Assembly: GCA_025642075.2 (NCBI GenBank) | Contig: JAODUO010000044.1 | Coordinates: 515,001 to 579,000, forward strand | Length of the DNA stretch: 64,000 bases | Direction: 5' to 3' | DNA from: Ridgeia piscesae | Lineage: Eukaryota; Annelida; Polychaeta; Sabellida; Siboglinidae | Shown here: positions 1 through 11,271 of the stretch, piece by piece | How the letters are laid out: each line of letters starts with the position of its first letter | How positions within the stretch are numbered: position 1 is the first letter of the stretch | Translations under genes and position numbers: made by a program | Notes under the pieces: model-generated | The model's database searches: none | What the model saw: the letters and a program-made list of their open reading frames with translations, nothing else | What the model was told of the DNA's origin: nothing

Positions 1-245
1 AAGAGAGACGACAAAGGTCAGACATGATTAAATGAGTCAGAAGACGGAAGTGGACCTGGGCAGGGCACGTCAGCAGAATACGAGATGGACATTGTGTATC
101 ATGGAAACTTACGAAGCGAAACGGATCTAGAGACAGACCAGCGAGACGATGGAGAGACCAAATTAGACAAGTAGTGTGAGGGCGCCACCTGGCAGAGGAT
201 AGCGCAACATAGGCAGATCTGGAGACTGCATTTTTGGGCTTTTCG
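1..245 (+). mobile_element. 3' end of an RTE-type LINE reverse transcriptase ORF, fragment
   Basis: Read on the plus strand, the frame containing 'RRRKWTWAGHVSRI' followed by 'RDRPARRWRDQIRQ' is the typical C-terminal end of RTE/BovB-like LINE polymerases (R-x-x-W-x-W-A-G-H-x-x-R then R-G-R-P-x-x-R-W). It is interrupted by a stop just after 'IRQVV' and continues with a tail resembling 'ADLETAFLGF'. The window starts inside the element, so its 5' extent is unknown. It is a decayed fragment with no complete domain. Clade assignment rests on remembered family sequence; the reading frame is seen directly. Confidence 0.72.
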
Positions 246-1743
246 TTGATGCGGTAGTCTTTTCTTAGAATACAAGTAGTGAATATGTCTTCCGAGAAAC
301 AACACATTTGTTAAGCATGACGTAGCTTTTATGAATCCACATTTAGATGGGTTTATCAATATAAGCAATGCTTAACAAGGAAATCCACCAAGTGATCTTT
401 ATTAAGTAACCTTTCTAATAATCTACAAATCGCTGACGTTAAACTTGCTGGCAGTAGTTCTTTGGATTTATTTCTTGAACCTTTTTTAAAAAAATACTGT
501 AATGTTTGCTTCTTTTTACTCTAATAGTTAATGCTATCTCTTTTAATGGAACAACTTGCAAGGAATATGCTGATTTATACTAAAATTATTTCGCAGTTTT
601 CTATAGAAAGGGTGATATTGTAACATAAGCGATCCTCCATCTCCCGTATGCTGTGAACGTTTACAGAAAAGTATCGTCACGGAACGATGGAACGACCAAC
701 AACTGGGCTTGGTTGAGCAAGGTGATTGCAGGCGATAGCCCTTGAGTCTTGCTAAATTCATTCGATTTCTTAGTATTCGACTGCCTCAGGTATACAAATG
801 TTTTCTGCCACTTCGTCCATTGCACCAGCGACGATTTTTAGGCGTGGAGGGTTCATTACTAGACTGACAGTGATTGGGCGGTTGGTGGAGCCACAGGATG
901 ATGTCATCACCTAGTCCTCGACTCTGTGTTTTTTGAATTGTTCACACCCTTCATATTTGCACATCGTAAAATCAGTGTACGACTTTAGAGTGATGGCAGC
1001 GGTTAATTAAAGATCTTGTGTTCAGAACACCATCCAGGCAACCACAGTCAACAGCTCAGCAGGGAAAATGTCTACTAGTTCTGCTCAAATTGTCTATACT
1101 CTGTGGTAGATAATAGATATTATTGTAGGATTGTCAGTCTGTAAAATGTGCACCCAGTGAGCAGATTGTACAACATCATAAAAGGCGTCATGTTTGTTAG
1201 CCTTTGAGTTGTCCAGATGTATGGTGTAATTTTATAATAGATCAGTGTAAATACCAATGGCTATCTACAGTCTTGGCAAAGTTGGAAATGCCAATGTATA
1301 ATCATCAGTCCAAAGTGTTTAAAAGTGAGTATTTCTGTAGCCACACCTGCTGGACAACTGTGTGAATCTTAGCAAAGGAGTGCAACAGTTTACCAATGAT
1401 ACAGTGAAATGGATCCGGGTCATAATGTACCTCGGCCGCCGGCTTTTATCAGGTTCTTTAGAAAGGAATATCGCACCTCACCGAGTCATATCGCTGGGCC
1501 ATCGCAGTCCTGATTCCATTTGGAGACTCCACCAGTCTGATCTATTCCGTCACGCATGACCGACTCACTTAGCCACCCGACCGGAAGCCCTTTCACGAAG
1601 CTGAAGAATGGGCGTCTGGCTTTGGCCTGCCGGTGAACTCACCGTGCCACCTGATGGTGTCTGTCGACCGCGTGTCTTTCTTGCTTTCCACTCGAGCGAC
1701 AGTCATTTTCATGAGCTGGAGTTGGTGTTGGTAGCGGTATCCA
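246..1743. other. Intergenic or intronic DNA without recognisable features
   Basis: No domain, tRNA, tandem repeat or convincing exon was found here. The longest open frames (under 90 codons) lack recognisable motifs and good splice contexts. If the SPRED gene extends leftwards, this would be intron. Confidence 0.5.
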
Positions 1744-1916
1744 GACATTTCGGTAAAAAACACTTTGGTAATGGACGTTTTGGTAACAGACATTTTGGTA
1801 ACAGGACATTTTGGTAACAGGACATTTCGGTAACAGGACATTTCGGTAACCGGACATTTTAGTAACAGGACATTTCGGTAACTGGACATTTCGGTAATAG
1901 GACATTTTGGTAATAC
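1744..1916 (+). repeat. 16-bp minisatellite, about ten copies
   Basis: The unit 'ggacatttcggtaaca' repeats about ten times with C/T variation at the 'tttcgg/tttgg' position and a few single-base indels. Since 16 is not a multiple of three, several frames stay open on both strands (giving 'KCPVTKMS'-like peptides), which explains the overlapping open frames here. No coding role is supported. Confidence 0.85.
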
Positions 1917-4139
1917 GTAAATACGAGCTGGCGGGTCGTTACTTGCAGCAGCACGTATACTCATATCCGTTTGGCATCTGTCAACCTCTAGCCACCACCA
2001 CTGCTATGTGGAAGCGATGTTCCCTTAGGGGCAAGCACTACCTTACATGTTACCATGCCTGACTGAGGGTGGGAAGCCAAGTTCCCTTTCTGGAGTCTGG
2101 ACCATCCTAATTTCAAAACCTTTTAGAACTTTACAGTTTTTGTAATGCGAAAGAGGTCCACGTAGATGTTAGAAAGATCTGTGACTAACATTTTTAAAAA
2201 CTTGCTAAAAATTGCCTTGTGACATGCAAGATTGCGACCTATCTGGCTATTTGCATATTTGGGATCTGAGTGGAACGTGGGTTATTGTGGGTCTTTGACT
2301 TTCTCAATGCCAGGTCGAGTTTCTGGATATGGAGAAGCTCAGTGGCTGAATTATGACTGAAGTAGCCAAGAATTTGACAGTTACAAGTACTTCCTGACCC
2401 TTCAGAATATTTCACCCCAAACCATGAAACCCGATGCAGTGTTGTGGCACTGTTTTCTGTTATTATTTTATTAATAGTTGTGGAATAATGCTGTAAATGT
2501 TGTTTTAAAGTATTGTCTAATTTATTTATTTATTTTACAAATTTCCAGTTGTTTATATATAGGAATTACGGCAGGATTAACCAGTATCCATGGGGTGGCA
2601 GCATTGTTTAGCCCCACACAGATAATATTCAAAAGCCGGCAAAGTAACCAAACTGTCTTCTCAGCATAGGTCCGCAGCCGACCAACAGTCGGTTAAGCGA
2701 GACTACGGGAGTTGCTGTTTTGAGTAATTGGAAAAAACACAGCCAGTATCTACTAGATTTAACTGTTTAATGTTGCTAGCAGATCTAATTAAATCTACCG
2801 CCAACTCACCACCGATACATAATGCTACTTATACTTTGTTTGGACTTAGGGACTCACATTTCTATCCACCTGATTATTTGACCCCTGGTCAACGTTACAC
2901 CCCTTACATAGAAGCACAGGTGGCCCTTACATGCTATATAGAACAGGTGTTCAATATGAGAGCAGGTGCGCACTATCACCATGTGTCTTTGTGTTATATA
3001 AATGGTCTAGCTGATATCACTCTTTCTGGTGCAGTTACCCTGTAAAAGAACCCCTCAATGTTTAGACCACATCACCCTACACAAGCTCCCATACCCTCCC
3101 TCCGACACCCTCCCCCAGATCCGCCCTTTCCTTGTTTGGCTTCCGACCAATTTTGTCCGAGGAATTCTGAGTACTCCTACCGTTTATAGCCCCATTTCAA
3201 TGGCCAACTTCAGCGACATTTAAATGCAGTGAAAAGGGGATGCCTGCGTTATAGTGGGTCAGATCGACTCTAAGCTGGGGTCAAAGATTGACCTCAGGGT
3301 TATACTAGATGGAGCGCGTGTAATTACCGTTTGGTGCATTTCTTTACAACGTGACGGTGGCCTGTCAACAAGCATTGACACAATGTTACTTCTCTCTTGT
3401 ATTTCCGGTACCAGTATGTGCTTGGGCGCTCTGATTAGTCTACGCTCGTGTGATTTTATATCGCAAACAACCCTTCATTTTCATGGCCCACATTCACTGG
3501 CTTACAATAAGGCTACAGAATGTCCCAAAGGTGTCTATTAGGTGCTTAATTATAAACTGTCACAGGAATGTTCTGTTGGCTTTGAGCCTTGGAGGCGACA
3601 GTTCCATTCAGAATCAAGTCTAGTTGTACACCTGTACAATGAACAGTCTTGGAAGTGTTTGTGGAAATCCTTGTACAGACTGTATCAGGTTTCAGCATAT
3701 CAGTTTATGCTACTTGGCCTTCCAATGTTTAACCAGTACTAAATTTATATGATGGTTATAATTACGAACTATAGAAGTTGGTTTGTGAATGGGGGTTAGC
3801 AGGATGTTGGATGTGATTGTAGGGGTGGGGTATGTTCCTACACTCTCCCAATATTTTTATTTAAAAGGTTACCAGCACTTTGCTGTAGACCAGAACAAAA
3901 AAGGTTTCTGGTCTATTATTGGGTCAGTGTTAGTTTGACTAAAGATTCTGCTAACCCTGTTGTTGTGAGGTAATTCTACAGTCTGCCTAACTAATTGTGT
4001 TTAGACTTAGAGCAGTTTACATTTCTGTTGTGTATGAAAGTTACTAATTATTGTATGACCTGTGACTCTATTTGACCTGTGACTTTGCATGACCTCATGT
4101 ATGACCTCATGTATTTACCGTGACCTCTTGTGCTGGCAG
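1917..4139. other. Non-coding DNA upstream of the predicted SPRED exon
   Basis: No domain is recognisable. A 105-codon frame at 2728-3045 has no ATG at its start and no family resemblance. The last 85 bp hold five copies of TGACCT (starts 4056, 4073, 4090, 4102, 4121) leading into the acceptor at 4139. No EVH1-domain exon could be read on the plus strand, so upstream SPRED exons are probably outside the window. Confidence 0.45.
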
Positions 4140-4204
4140 GTTCACCTGACTGTAACTCGCGGGAGGTGAGCAGTATAGACGCAGGCGAAGATGAAGTATT
4201 TATG
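4140..4204 (+). CDS. SPRED: Predicted penultimate coding exon of the SPRED gene
   Basis: This 65-bp segment is bounded by a plausible acceptor (pyrimidine-containing stretch ending 'gctggcag') and a consensus donor (ATG|GTAAGT). Only one frame is open; it enters with two bases of a split codon and reads to '...SIDAGEDEVFM', ending exactly at a codon boundary. The last SPRED exon also begins on a codon boundary, so the two join in frame. The acidic peptide resembles the acidic linker after the EVH1 domain in vertebrate SPREDs, but the match is too short to prove homology. The donor of this exon is the seed of the minisatellite that follows. The exon is a prediction from splice sites and phase, not from domain homology. 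Confidence 0.45.
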
Positions 4205-4908
4205 GTAAGTGGGGCGGGTAAGATGTATTTATGGTAAGTAGGGTGGATAAGATGTATTTATGGTAAGTAGGGCGGGTAAGAAGTATTTATGGTAAGTAGG
4301 GTGGGTAAGAAGTATTTATGGTAAGTAGGGCGGGTAAGAAGTATTTATGGTAAGTAGGGCGGGTAAGAAGTATTTATGGTAAGTAGGGCGAGTAAGAAGT
4401 ATTTATGGTAAGTATGGCGGGTAAAAAGTATTTATGGTAAGTAGGGTGGGTAAGATGTATTTATGGTAAGTAGGGTGGGTAAGAAGTATTTATGGTAAGT
4501 AGGGCGGGTAAGAAGTATTTATGGTAAGTAGGGTGGGTAAGAAGTATTTATGGTAAGTAGGGCGGGTAAGAAGTATTTATGGTAAGTAGGGCGGGTAAGA
4601 AGTATTTATGGTAAGTAGGGCGGGTAAGAAGTATTTATGGTAAGTAGGGCGGTAAGAAGTATTTATGGTAAGTAGGGCGGGTAAGAAGTATTTATGAGTA
4701 GGGCAGAGTATTTATGGTAAGTAGGCGGTAAGAAGTATTTATGGTAAGTAGGGCGGGTAAGAAGTATTTATGGTAAGTAGGGCGAGTAAGAAGTATTTAT
4801 GGTAAGTAGGGCGAGTAAGAAGTATTTATGGTAAGTAGGGCGAGTAAGAAGTATTTATGGTAAGTAGGGCGAGTAAGAAGTATTTATGGTAAGTAGGGCA
4901 GGTAAGGC
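4193..4908 (+). repeat. 29-bp minisatellite made of copies of the exon-intron junction (splice donor)
   Basis: About 25 tandem copies of a 29-bp unit, 'aagtatttatg' + 'gtaagtagggcgggtaag'. The first copy coincides with the last 11 bases of the predicted exon and the first 18 of its intron, so every unit carries a consensus donor (ATG|GTAAGT) and a G-run. Variation is mostly gcggg/gtggg/gcgag. One unit near 4692 has lost the donor, and a few have short deletions. Units are highly similar, suggesting recent expansion. Confidence 0.9.
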
Positions 4909-5345
4909 AATTTGCTACACAGGACAGGTACCAACTTTGTGACCATCACAACATCGGTTGCTTCTTGCATATTCACATTAGAGGCTATGGGCCTAAACAG
5001 TATGCACCAGAAGTCCAGAACCTAAGCTGACAGTGAAAATCACAGCATACAGAGTGAAAACCGTAGTGAGAATGAAGGCTATCAAGTCAGTTAACTCAAG
5101 GCCACTGCTGATAGAGTGAGAACCAGATAAAGTTGTGCAAATGGAAGGTATCGTTGTGAGAACTGTTGCCAGCCATGAGAAAACATTGAAGTTGTTTATC
5201 TCAAAAGCAGACGTTAAACATTTTCGACATTCAAACTCCGTGAATACACAGAACGAATATACAAACTATTGGTGCTGCGTTTGACTAGTCCCAGGGATTG
5301 GACGTTGCGCCGTGTAATAACTTACCGTTTACGCATTCGTTTCAG

Positions 5346-6287
5346 ACTATGAACCTTCCATTGCGGAGGAAAGATAGCTCATCGCAGTCGGCGAGCACGG
5401 TGTCGACGACGACAAGTAGCCCGTCTCCGCAGTCTCCCGCGCTGCCGCCGTTCTGCAGCAACCAGCTGAACAACAACAGCAGCGGACATGGCAGCCACCA
5501 CTACCTCCATCGCGTTCACTACGTCACGCGGCCGCACGCCGCGGGGAAACCGCTCGTCTCACCGCAACTCAGCAGCAACTCTCGCAGCAGCACCAACAAC
5601 GTGACGACGATCACCGAGGATGTGTGGGTGAAGGCGAAGGCCGGCGATCTGCAGATGAACCCGACGTCATCGTCGTCGACGACGGACGAGAACCTCACGT
5701 TGGATTACTCGTACGTGCAGTTCGCGAAAGAGAAGCCGAGTGAACACGACTATAGCACGCTCGACACGAACGCTGGCAAGGCGCCGTCGTCACAGACGTT
5801 CTGCTCGTCGCATCAGCGCCGCGACTCGATCAACAGTTTAAAAAAGCACAACCTTGAGGTGTTGTCGTCGCAGCCGCCGCTGCCGACGAAGAAGAAACGG
5901 AAGGACCGGCAACCGAAGGACCGGCGATTACTTCTGGACCGCCGGCAGCGATCGCGTTGTATGTACTGTCGCGAGATGTTCGTGCACGATGACAACCCAC
6001 GGGGGGCGTGCGAGGATGCGCCGGATCGCGCCACGCGGTGCATCGAGAAGGTGTCGTGCGTGTGGTGCGCGGAGACGATGCTGTACCACTGTATGGCAGA
6101 CGTTGACGGCGAGTACGGCCATCCGTGTATCTGTGATAGTTCGGACGATAGCAACTGCAAAAAGTGGACGGCGCTGACGATCCTGTCGTTCTTCGTGCCG
6201 TGCTTGTGGTGCTACTGGCCACTAACGACATGCCATCGCTGCGGTGTCGTCTGTGGCTGCTGCGGCGGTCGACACAAGGCCACGTGA
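5346..6287 (+). CDS. SPRED: Last exon of a SPRED-family gene with the Sprouty-related (SPR) domain
   Basis: This exon encodes the C-terminal part of a Sprouty-related EVH1-domain protein, a family of membrane-associated inhibitors of Ras-ERK signalling. The cysteine-rich SPR domain runs from about 5958 to 6275, with 'CMYCREMF', 'RGACEDAPD', '[15 protein letters not shown]', '[11 protein letters not shown]', 'PCLWCYWPL' and '[17 protein letters not shown]'. The CREMF and CGGRHKA ends are specific to SPRED rather than Sprouty. A '[15 protein letters not shown]' patch upstream matches the segment that precedes the SPR domain in vertebrate SPREDs. The N-terminal part is Ser/Thr-rich. I start the exon at 5346 because 'cattcgtttcag' is a good acceptor and the phase matches the upstream exon. 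I see no clear c-Kit-binding motif. The exon is much more GC-rich than its surroundings. The EVH1 domain would be in earlier exons. Confidence 0.93.
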   Translation, partial: TMNLPLRRKDSSSQSASTVSTTTSSPSPQSPALPPFCSNQLNNNSSGHGSHHYLHRVHYVTRPHAAGKPLVSPQLSSNSRSSTNNVTTITEDVWVKAKAGDLQMNPTSSSSTTDENLTLDYSYVQFAKEKPSEHDYSTLDTNAGKAPSSQTFCSSHQRRDSINSLKKHNLEVLSSQPPLPTKKKRKDRQPKDRRLLLDRRQRSRCMYCREMFVHDDNPRGACEDAPDRATRCIEKVSCVWCAETMLYHCMADVDGEYGHPCICDSSDDSNCKKWTALTILSFFVPCLWCYWPLTTCHRCGVVCGCCGGRHKAT

Positions 6288-6478
6288 TGACGCGTGACGT
6301 GACGCTCACCGACGCGCTCGTGATGCGGTGGTGTTATTGCCACCGGGCGGTGCAATCCATATGGGTTGCGCTGCTGACACAAGGCCGCGTGATGACGCGT
6401 GACGTGACGCTCACCGACGCGCTCGTGATGTGGTGGTGTTATTGCCACCGGGTGGTGCAATCCATACGGGTTGCGCCG
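6271..6478 (+). repeat. 104-bp tandem duplication covering the SPRED stop codon and early 3'UTR
   Basis: Two copies of a 104-bp unit start at 6271 and 6375. The first includes the last five codons and the stop; the second is wholly in the 3'UTR. Each has a perfect seven-pair hairpin (6352-6369 and 6456-6473, loops 'atat' and 'atac'; the T-G pair is a wobble) and an adjacent GGTGG...CCACC pairing. Divergence between copies is only a few bases. Confidence 0.88.
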
Positions 6479-7170
6479 CCTAAAATCTATCCTGCAGTAC
6501 TTTATATTATGATTCAGAGAGACTACGATTACTACTACAATTATTACTTAACAACTACTATTACTGTAACTACTACTATTATGATGACGATGATGATGAT
6601 GACTGCGAATGATGAGTGTTTTTATATCAGAAAGTGTCGCTGTTAATAATATTGTAACCTGTCAACCTGCATCAATACTGCAAGAAGAAAACCTCAGAGG
6701 ATTTTGTGTGTATGTGCATGCGTGGCCGTGTGTGTATGTGCATGCGTGGCCGTGTGTTGTGCGTATGCGAGTGTGTACGTGCGTGATGTGTGAGTGGAGA
6801 TTGTCGTGTACACAGTGTAAATAGTCTCCCCCCATATATGCAGTACAGCCTCAGTACTCGCTGTCTGTCAGACCAGGCACGATGAGTACCGGAACACTAG
6901 GGAACAGACGAATACTGTCACCATACATCATGTGATGTCAGATAGTGTCATGCATTATGTAGTCTCGAAACGTGTCAGATGATGTCAGATTTACACTTTG
7001 GTTTCGCGTCAACGTCCAGATATCTATTTCTGCTTCTCGACTGCTCGTTTGGTTAGTTTTCTACACCCCCCTGCACAGTTCCGGTGTTCTGTGTAGTGCG
7101 CAGTTGTGGAGAAACTTTAAAAGATCACCAGCCATTTGTAGCCAGCTATATAATATATATCCCTTTTGTC
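6288..7170 (+). other. Probable 3'UTR of the SPRED gene
   Basis: This non-coding stretch follows the stop codon. It contains the second duplicated unit, a trinucleotide-rich patch near 6530-6610, and repeated 'tgtgtatgtgcatgcgtggccg' sequence around 6710-6750. It leads to the AATAAA at 7171. No competing gene is seen. Confidence 0.6.
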
Positions 7171-7176
7171 AATAAA
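7171..7176 (+). promoter_or_regulatory. Poly(A) signal AATAAA, probably of SPRED
   Basis: AATAAA lies 884 bp downstream of the stop codon and is the first canonical hexamer after it on the plus strand that I noticed. Cleavage would be expected around 7190-7200. Confidence 0.55.
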
Positions 7177-7199
7177 CAAAGCCGAGACGATGTCAACAC

Positions 7200-8353
7200 A
7201 CGTTCTAAGTACCTGTTTGAAACTGAAATTTTCTGCTCTTATGTGAAATTACATTTGATGACACGTGACATATATATGACCTGGTATTGGCCGGGGTGAC
7301 AGGAGGAAGGTGTCGTGTGACATCTTGGTAGATTTGCACAGTAGCGGCCATGTGTCCTGCCAGGGTCAACATGAGGTCTTTATCGGTGTCTTAAGATGCA
7401 AATTGATCTTGTGTTGAGTTTGTCAGGAGGACATGTCGCAGTACACAAAACGAAGCTTGTTTTCAATGCCTGACATGTGCTTGTGTGATGTAAGCGTCAC
7501 ATCCTGAAATACACACTAGTCCTATCATGTTTAAAGCTTGCAATACCCCACCTAAGGCAAGGGGGAGGTTATGAAATCGACATCACACAGTGATGGCAAC
7601 AGGTTGAAGCTTGTATGAGGGGAAATTGCAACTGACATAATGTTCGTTGTGTAACAGCCATGTTTGCGTTGGTACAACTTAAACAGTGTTTTGCCGATGT
7701 TTGAATCGTCACACATCAGAGGTGTGTTGACTTTGCAAGTGTGTTTGCAGTGATGCGTCGCTTACTTTACACAAATGTGTCACTGGTCTGAGATAAACAG
7801 CAGATCGATGCACACCCCGTAAGTTAGAGTGAGTTATACTAACTAAGCTGGCAGTGACCAATGCCGTGACGGTGACGCTGACTCGTGTCACTGTCATGTC
7901 ATGAAGTTGTTCGGTGACTAATGCCTTGTCGACTGTGTCGGACTGGATGTGGTGGGAATGACAGATGTCTGTCAATTATTGTTGGTTACTGCAGTATTTT
8001 ACTAAGTTGGTTATGCCGCCTAGAGTTTGAACACACACACACGTATATATGTGTTCTCCTAAATGCTGCTTAGGCAGACTGCTCCATTGTGAGAGATAGG
8101 ATATATGATCTTCGAAAATAGTCGTCTCAAAAGCACAAACATTATTACATTTTGGCAAAAATAATTATATAAATATATTTATGGTTATACTATTTACAAT
8201 GACGGTCCAAATTCTAAAATAAAATGTAATATTCACACAGAGGTAATTTTTTAAATACACACTGGCCTTGGTTGGCTTAAAAACAGTGGTCTGCCTAAGG
8301 TGGTGCTATATATGCTTCATTGGTTTACTTAAGCGGCATTCAGGAGTAATATA

Positions 8354-8388
<35 letters not shown>

Positions 8389-11265
8389 CAACAGTTCCTG
8401 TCACATGCTACTTGCTGGAAAATCAAAGCTGTGATGTTAGACGATGACTCTGTCGATTTCTCTTCCAAACTAGGGATGGTCTCAAATTTGGCAAGTAAGA
8501 AAATTATGACCCCTTTAACTTTGGTTCCAACCCTCTCCACCAGCATTTTGTGGAATGTCACTTGAAAATTGAGCAAATTTGCTATTTTCCTCAATATGTG
8601 CTAACAAATTTGATAATTCCATATGCATAATATTTAACGTATTTTAGACTTCGAGAACTTATGCGATCACCTCTTACTTTGGAAGCGTGTTTATTCTTCA
8701 AGTTGAAATTCACCGTCATATTCTGACTGCAGTTCGGTGGCAATAGCTACCAGACTGCAGTTAAGGAATCACAGTGGCGACGGTCTGTTGAACTGAGTTC
8801 AGTTAAGTCACTACAAAATACCTAATAGAAGAACATAAAGTTGCTGAAAAATAACTTAATTTCTAGACTAAATTATCCAAAAAAATTAAGATAGCAGCAC
8901 TGACTGTCATCAGAATACAAGTGTAATCTGTTAGTTTTGATTGGTAAAAGTAGCCTGGGTATTGATTACACAAACTGCCCGTCTATAAGGTACTGTCCGT
9001 GATCGTACTACAGTATTAAAATCGGTACGCACTCCTGATAACGACACCAACATAGTTGACCCTGCACGCACCGAAAGAGTAGTTATTTTTATTATGAATG
9101 TATTAATTCGCTAGTTAATTATTACACGAAACGATGTGACAGTGATGTGAGAAGTAAATGCTATGCAAACTTGTGCGTGAAGAGTGACTGTGGTTGACAT
9201 GAGTCTGCTCTGGTGTCTCCTGTTCCACATGTTGACTGCTTATTTTGTTCAAAAAATCGTCACCAGGTGGTACCATGATCTGATCGGTTTGCTCATCTGC
9301 TCGTGGTTTCATTGTGGCTGGATTGCTGGGGTTTGAACTGTGACCTTTCTGTGATTATCGCCTGAAGAAACGTTGAAAGAAGTTTCTAGTTTCAACAAAA
9401 AAATTCTCACTTATCCCGTGCCGCCAAAAATATAGGCCGGCTGTTTGATTCGGTGCCACAATTCTCAGGGAAGCAGCATAGTGCTTTAATAGTGAAGTTA
9501 AAATAACGCGAGAAAATTAAAGGTAATTAACGATTATATCTGAAATTTGGTAGTTCAATTCCAGTGTCTCGTCACTGCGTTCGCTGCCCAATGCGGTGGT
9601 GCGAGATTGACGCTAAACAGCTACTGCTGCTGCCACCTAGTGCATGCTGGTGAATGTACATAGTTCTATGCTTTATTTTTAACACAAATTGTTGTCATGG
9701 CGATCAGTTGGGGCGATGAACATTGCAAAAATCTTGACTGTTGTTCGGTGCAAAATGTTTGCACCACTGCACGTCGTCAAGAGTCGGTGACCGTAAACTC
9801 TCGAGTTGCGCGCAGCAGTGATGGGAAAATATGTTTTTGTGAAAGATAATTTTCTATTTAAAGTAGTGGTGTTTGTAAATAGCAACGATGAGGCATCCTG
9901 AAATGTAACAATGGCTTTATACAAACTAGACACAATAACAACTTTTAGGTCCTGTTCCGATGTCGCATTTTAGTTTTGTTACTGCGTCGATGCATCAGTT
10001 TGACCTGTCGAGAGACGTGGTGATGCGCAGCAGACGAACAAATACGATTGGTCGATCAAGTTTCTTTTTCATATTTTCTTAATGTTTGCAAGGAATGTGA
10101 AAATAGCGAAGACTTTTGTACTACATGTTCTACGACCGACTTGTTTTCTGGCATTGGTAAACCCGGAGCAGACCTGGGTGTGTTCTCAAGACAATTGATG
10201 TGTAGGTGTCCAACCAGTGGTTTTTAGTCCATCCCTTCATAACATATGAACCTGCTGAGACTAGTTGACGTGAAGAGTTTACTGAAATTTATCTATTATT
10301 ATTATGCGAGAAATTTATAGACTTGCTGCATATTAGACTATTAGTACGGGTAGTTGTAAAACAAAACAATTTTGCTATTGTTGTTGTGGCAGCCATTTCA
10401 GAAACAACAATAGCATTTGATAAGGTCAACCATTCCACAGCCGTTCGTTTAAACAAGTTGGTTAAAAGAACCAAAATGATACGCCTCGACTGAACTCAAA
10501 TAGCAAAAACTAATTTGTGAACTTTCTTCATAAGATATTTTTTATGAAAGGCTCAATCAAAGCTTCCTTTTTATGTATATTGGAAATGAGCATGTTATTT
10601 GTCAGGTGTCGAAGTAATATTGAAAGTCCAGACCAACTGTATCGGCAGAAATGGACAAAAGTGGTCAAAATTATGCATGTTTGACCACTTGGTTCTCGGG
10701 GTATTTTGAGCATAGCACTGATTGTTTTAGTGTTGATGCAGTATTTGAGTTGTGTGCATGGTCTGTAGTTTTATTCACTGTAAATACTACCAAATGTATA
10801 TATTTTACAAAGATCATGCACATTACTGGCTAATTCTAAAATAATGTATTATTTATTAAGTCGACAGTGTCTGCTACTAACATTGTCCACTATAGACAGG
10901 TTAGTTGTATTCTTAAATTTTAAAGAGATTTTCTCAAGTGTACTGTGGACAAATTAGTAAAGACATGCTCCCTGGTTGGACACCTGAATAATGAATGCTC
11001 CCGGTCTCGACTCTGGACGGTGGAACATGACTGTTACGTAGCACGCTTAGTGATGTGGCGATCAACTGTGCCGTTGTTTGATACCGCAAAAAGTGGTGCC
11101 GTCATCTGTCATTGTCAAAAGGTCACCTTTATTCAATCTGTTTTGAGTTCAGTAAGACTGATCGATCTGGATTGATATGGATGAGATTATGATTAAAGAC
11201 AGTTTAATTATCAAATATACTTTGCATTGTGTGTTATTTTGTTCTACATTTTAATGTTGGTTTCT
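7200..11265. other. Intergenic DNA, nothing recognised
   Basis: About 4 kb of AT-rich DNA with no domain, RNA gene or large repeat that I can identify on either strand. A small (TG)n(TA)n microsatellite lies at 8350-8388. Open frames are all under 90 codons without motifs. Confidence 0.5.
8350..8388. repeat. (TG)n(TA)n microsatellite
   Basis: A short 'atgtgtgtgtgtg' run followed by about eleven TA repeats. Confidence 0.9.
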
Positions 11266-11271
11266 ATTGTT

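Noticed and set aside
1593..1964. Open frames of 69-123 codons on both strands
   Set aside because: They translate the 16-bp minisatellite.
2728..3045. 105-codon plus-strand open frame
   Set aside because: No ATG at its start, no recognisable motif and no good flanking splice sites; it was checked as a possible SPRED EVH1 exon and does not match.
5813..6309. Antisense open frames of 115 and 159 codons and an alternative plus-frame of 107 codons in the SPRED exon
   Set aside because: Arg/Ser-rich shadows caused by the high GC content and codon use of the SPRED exon; the SPR domain fixes the real frame.
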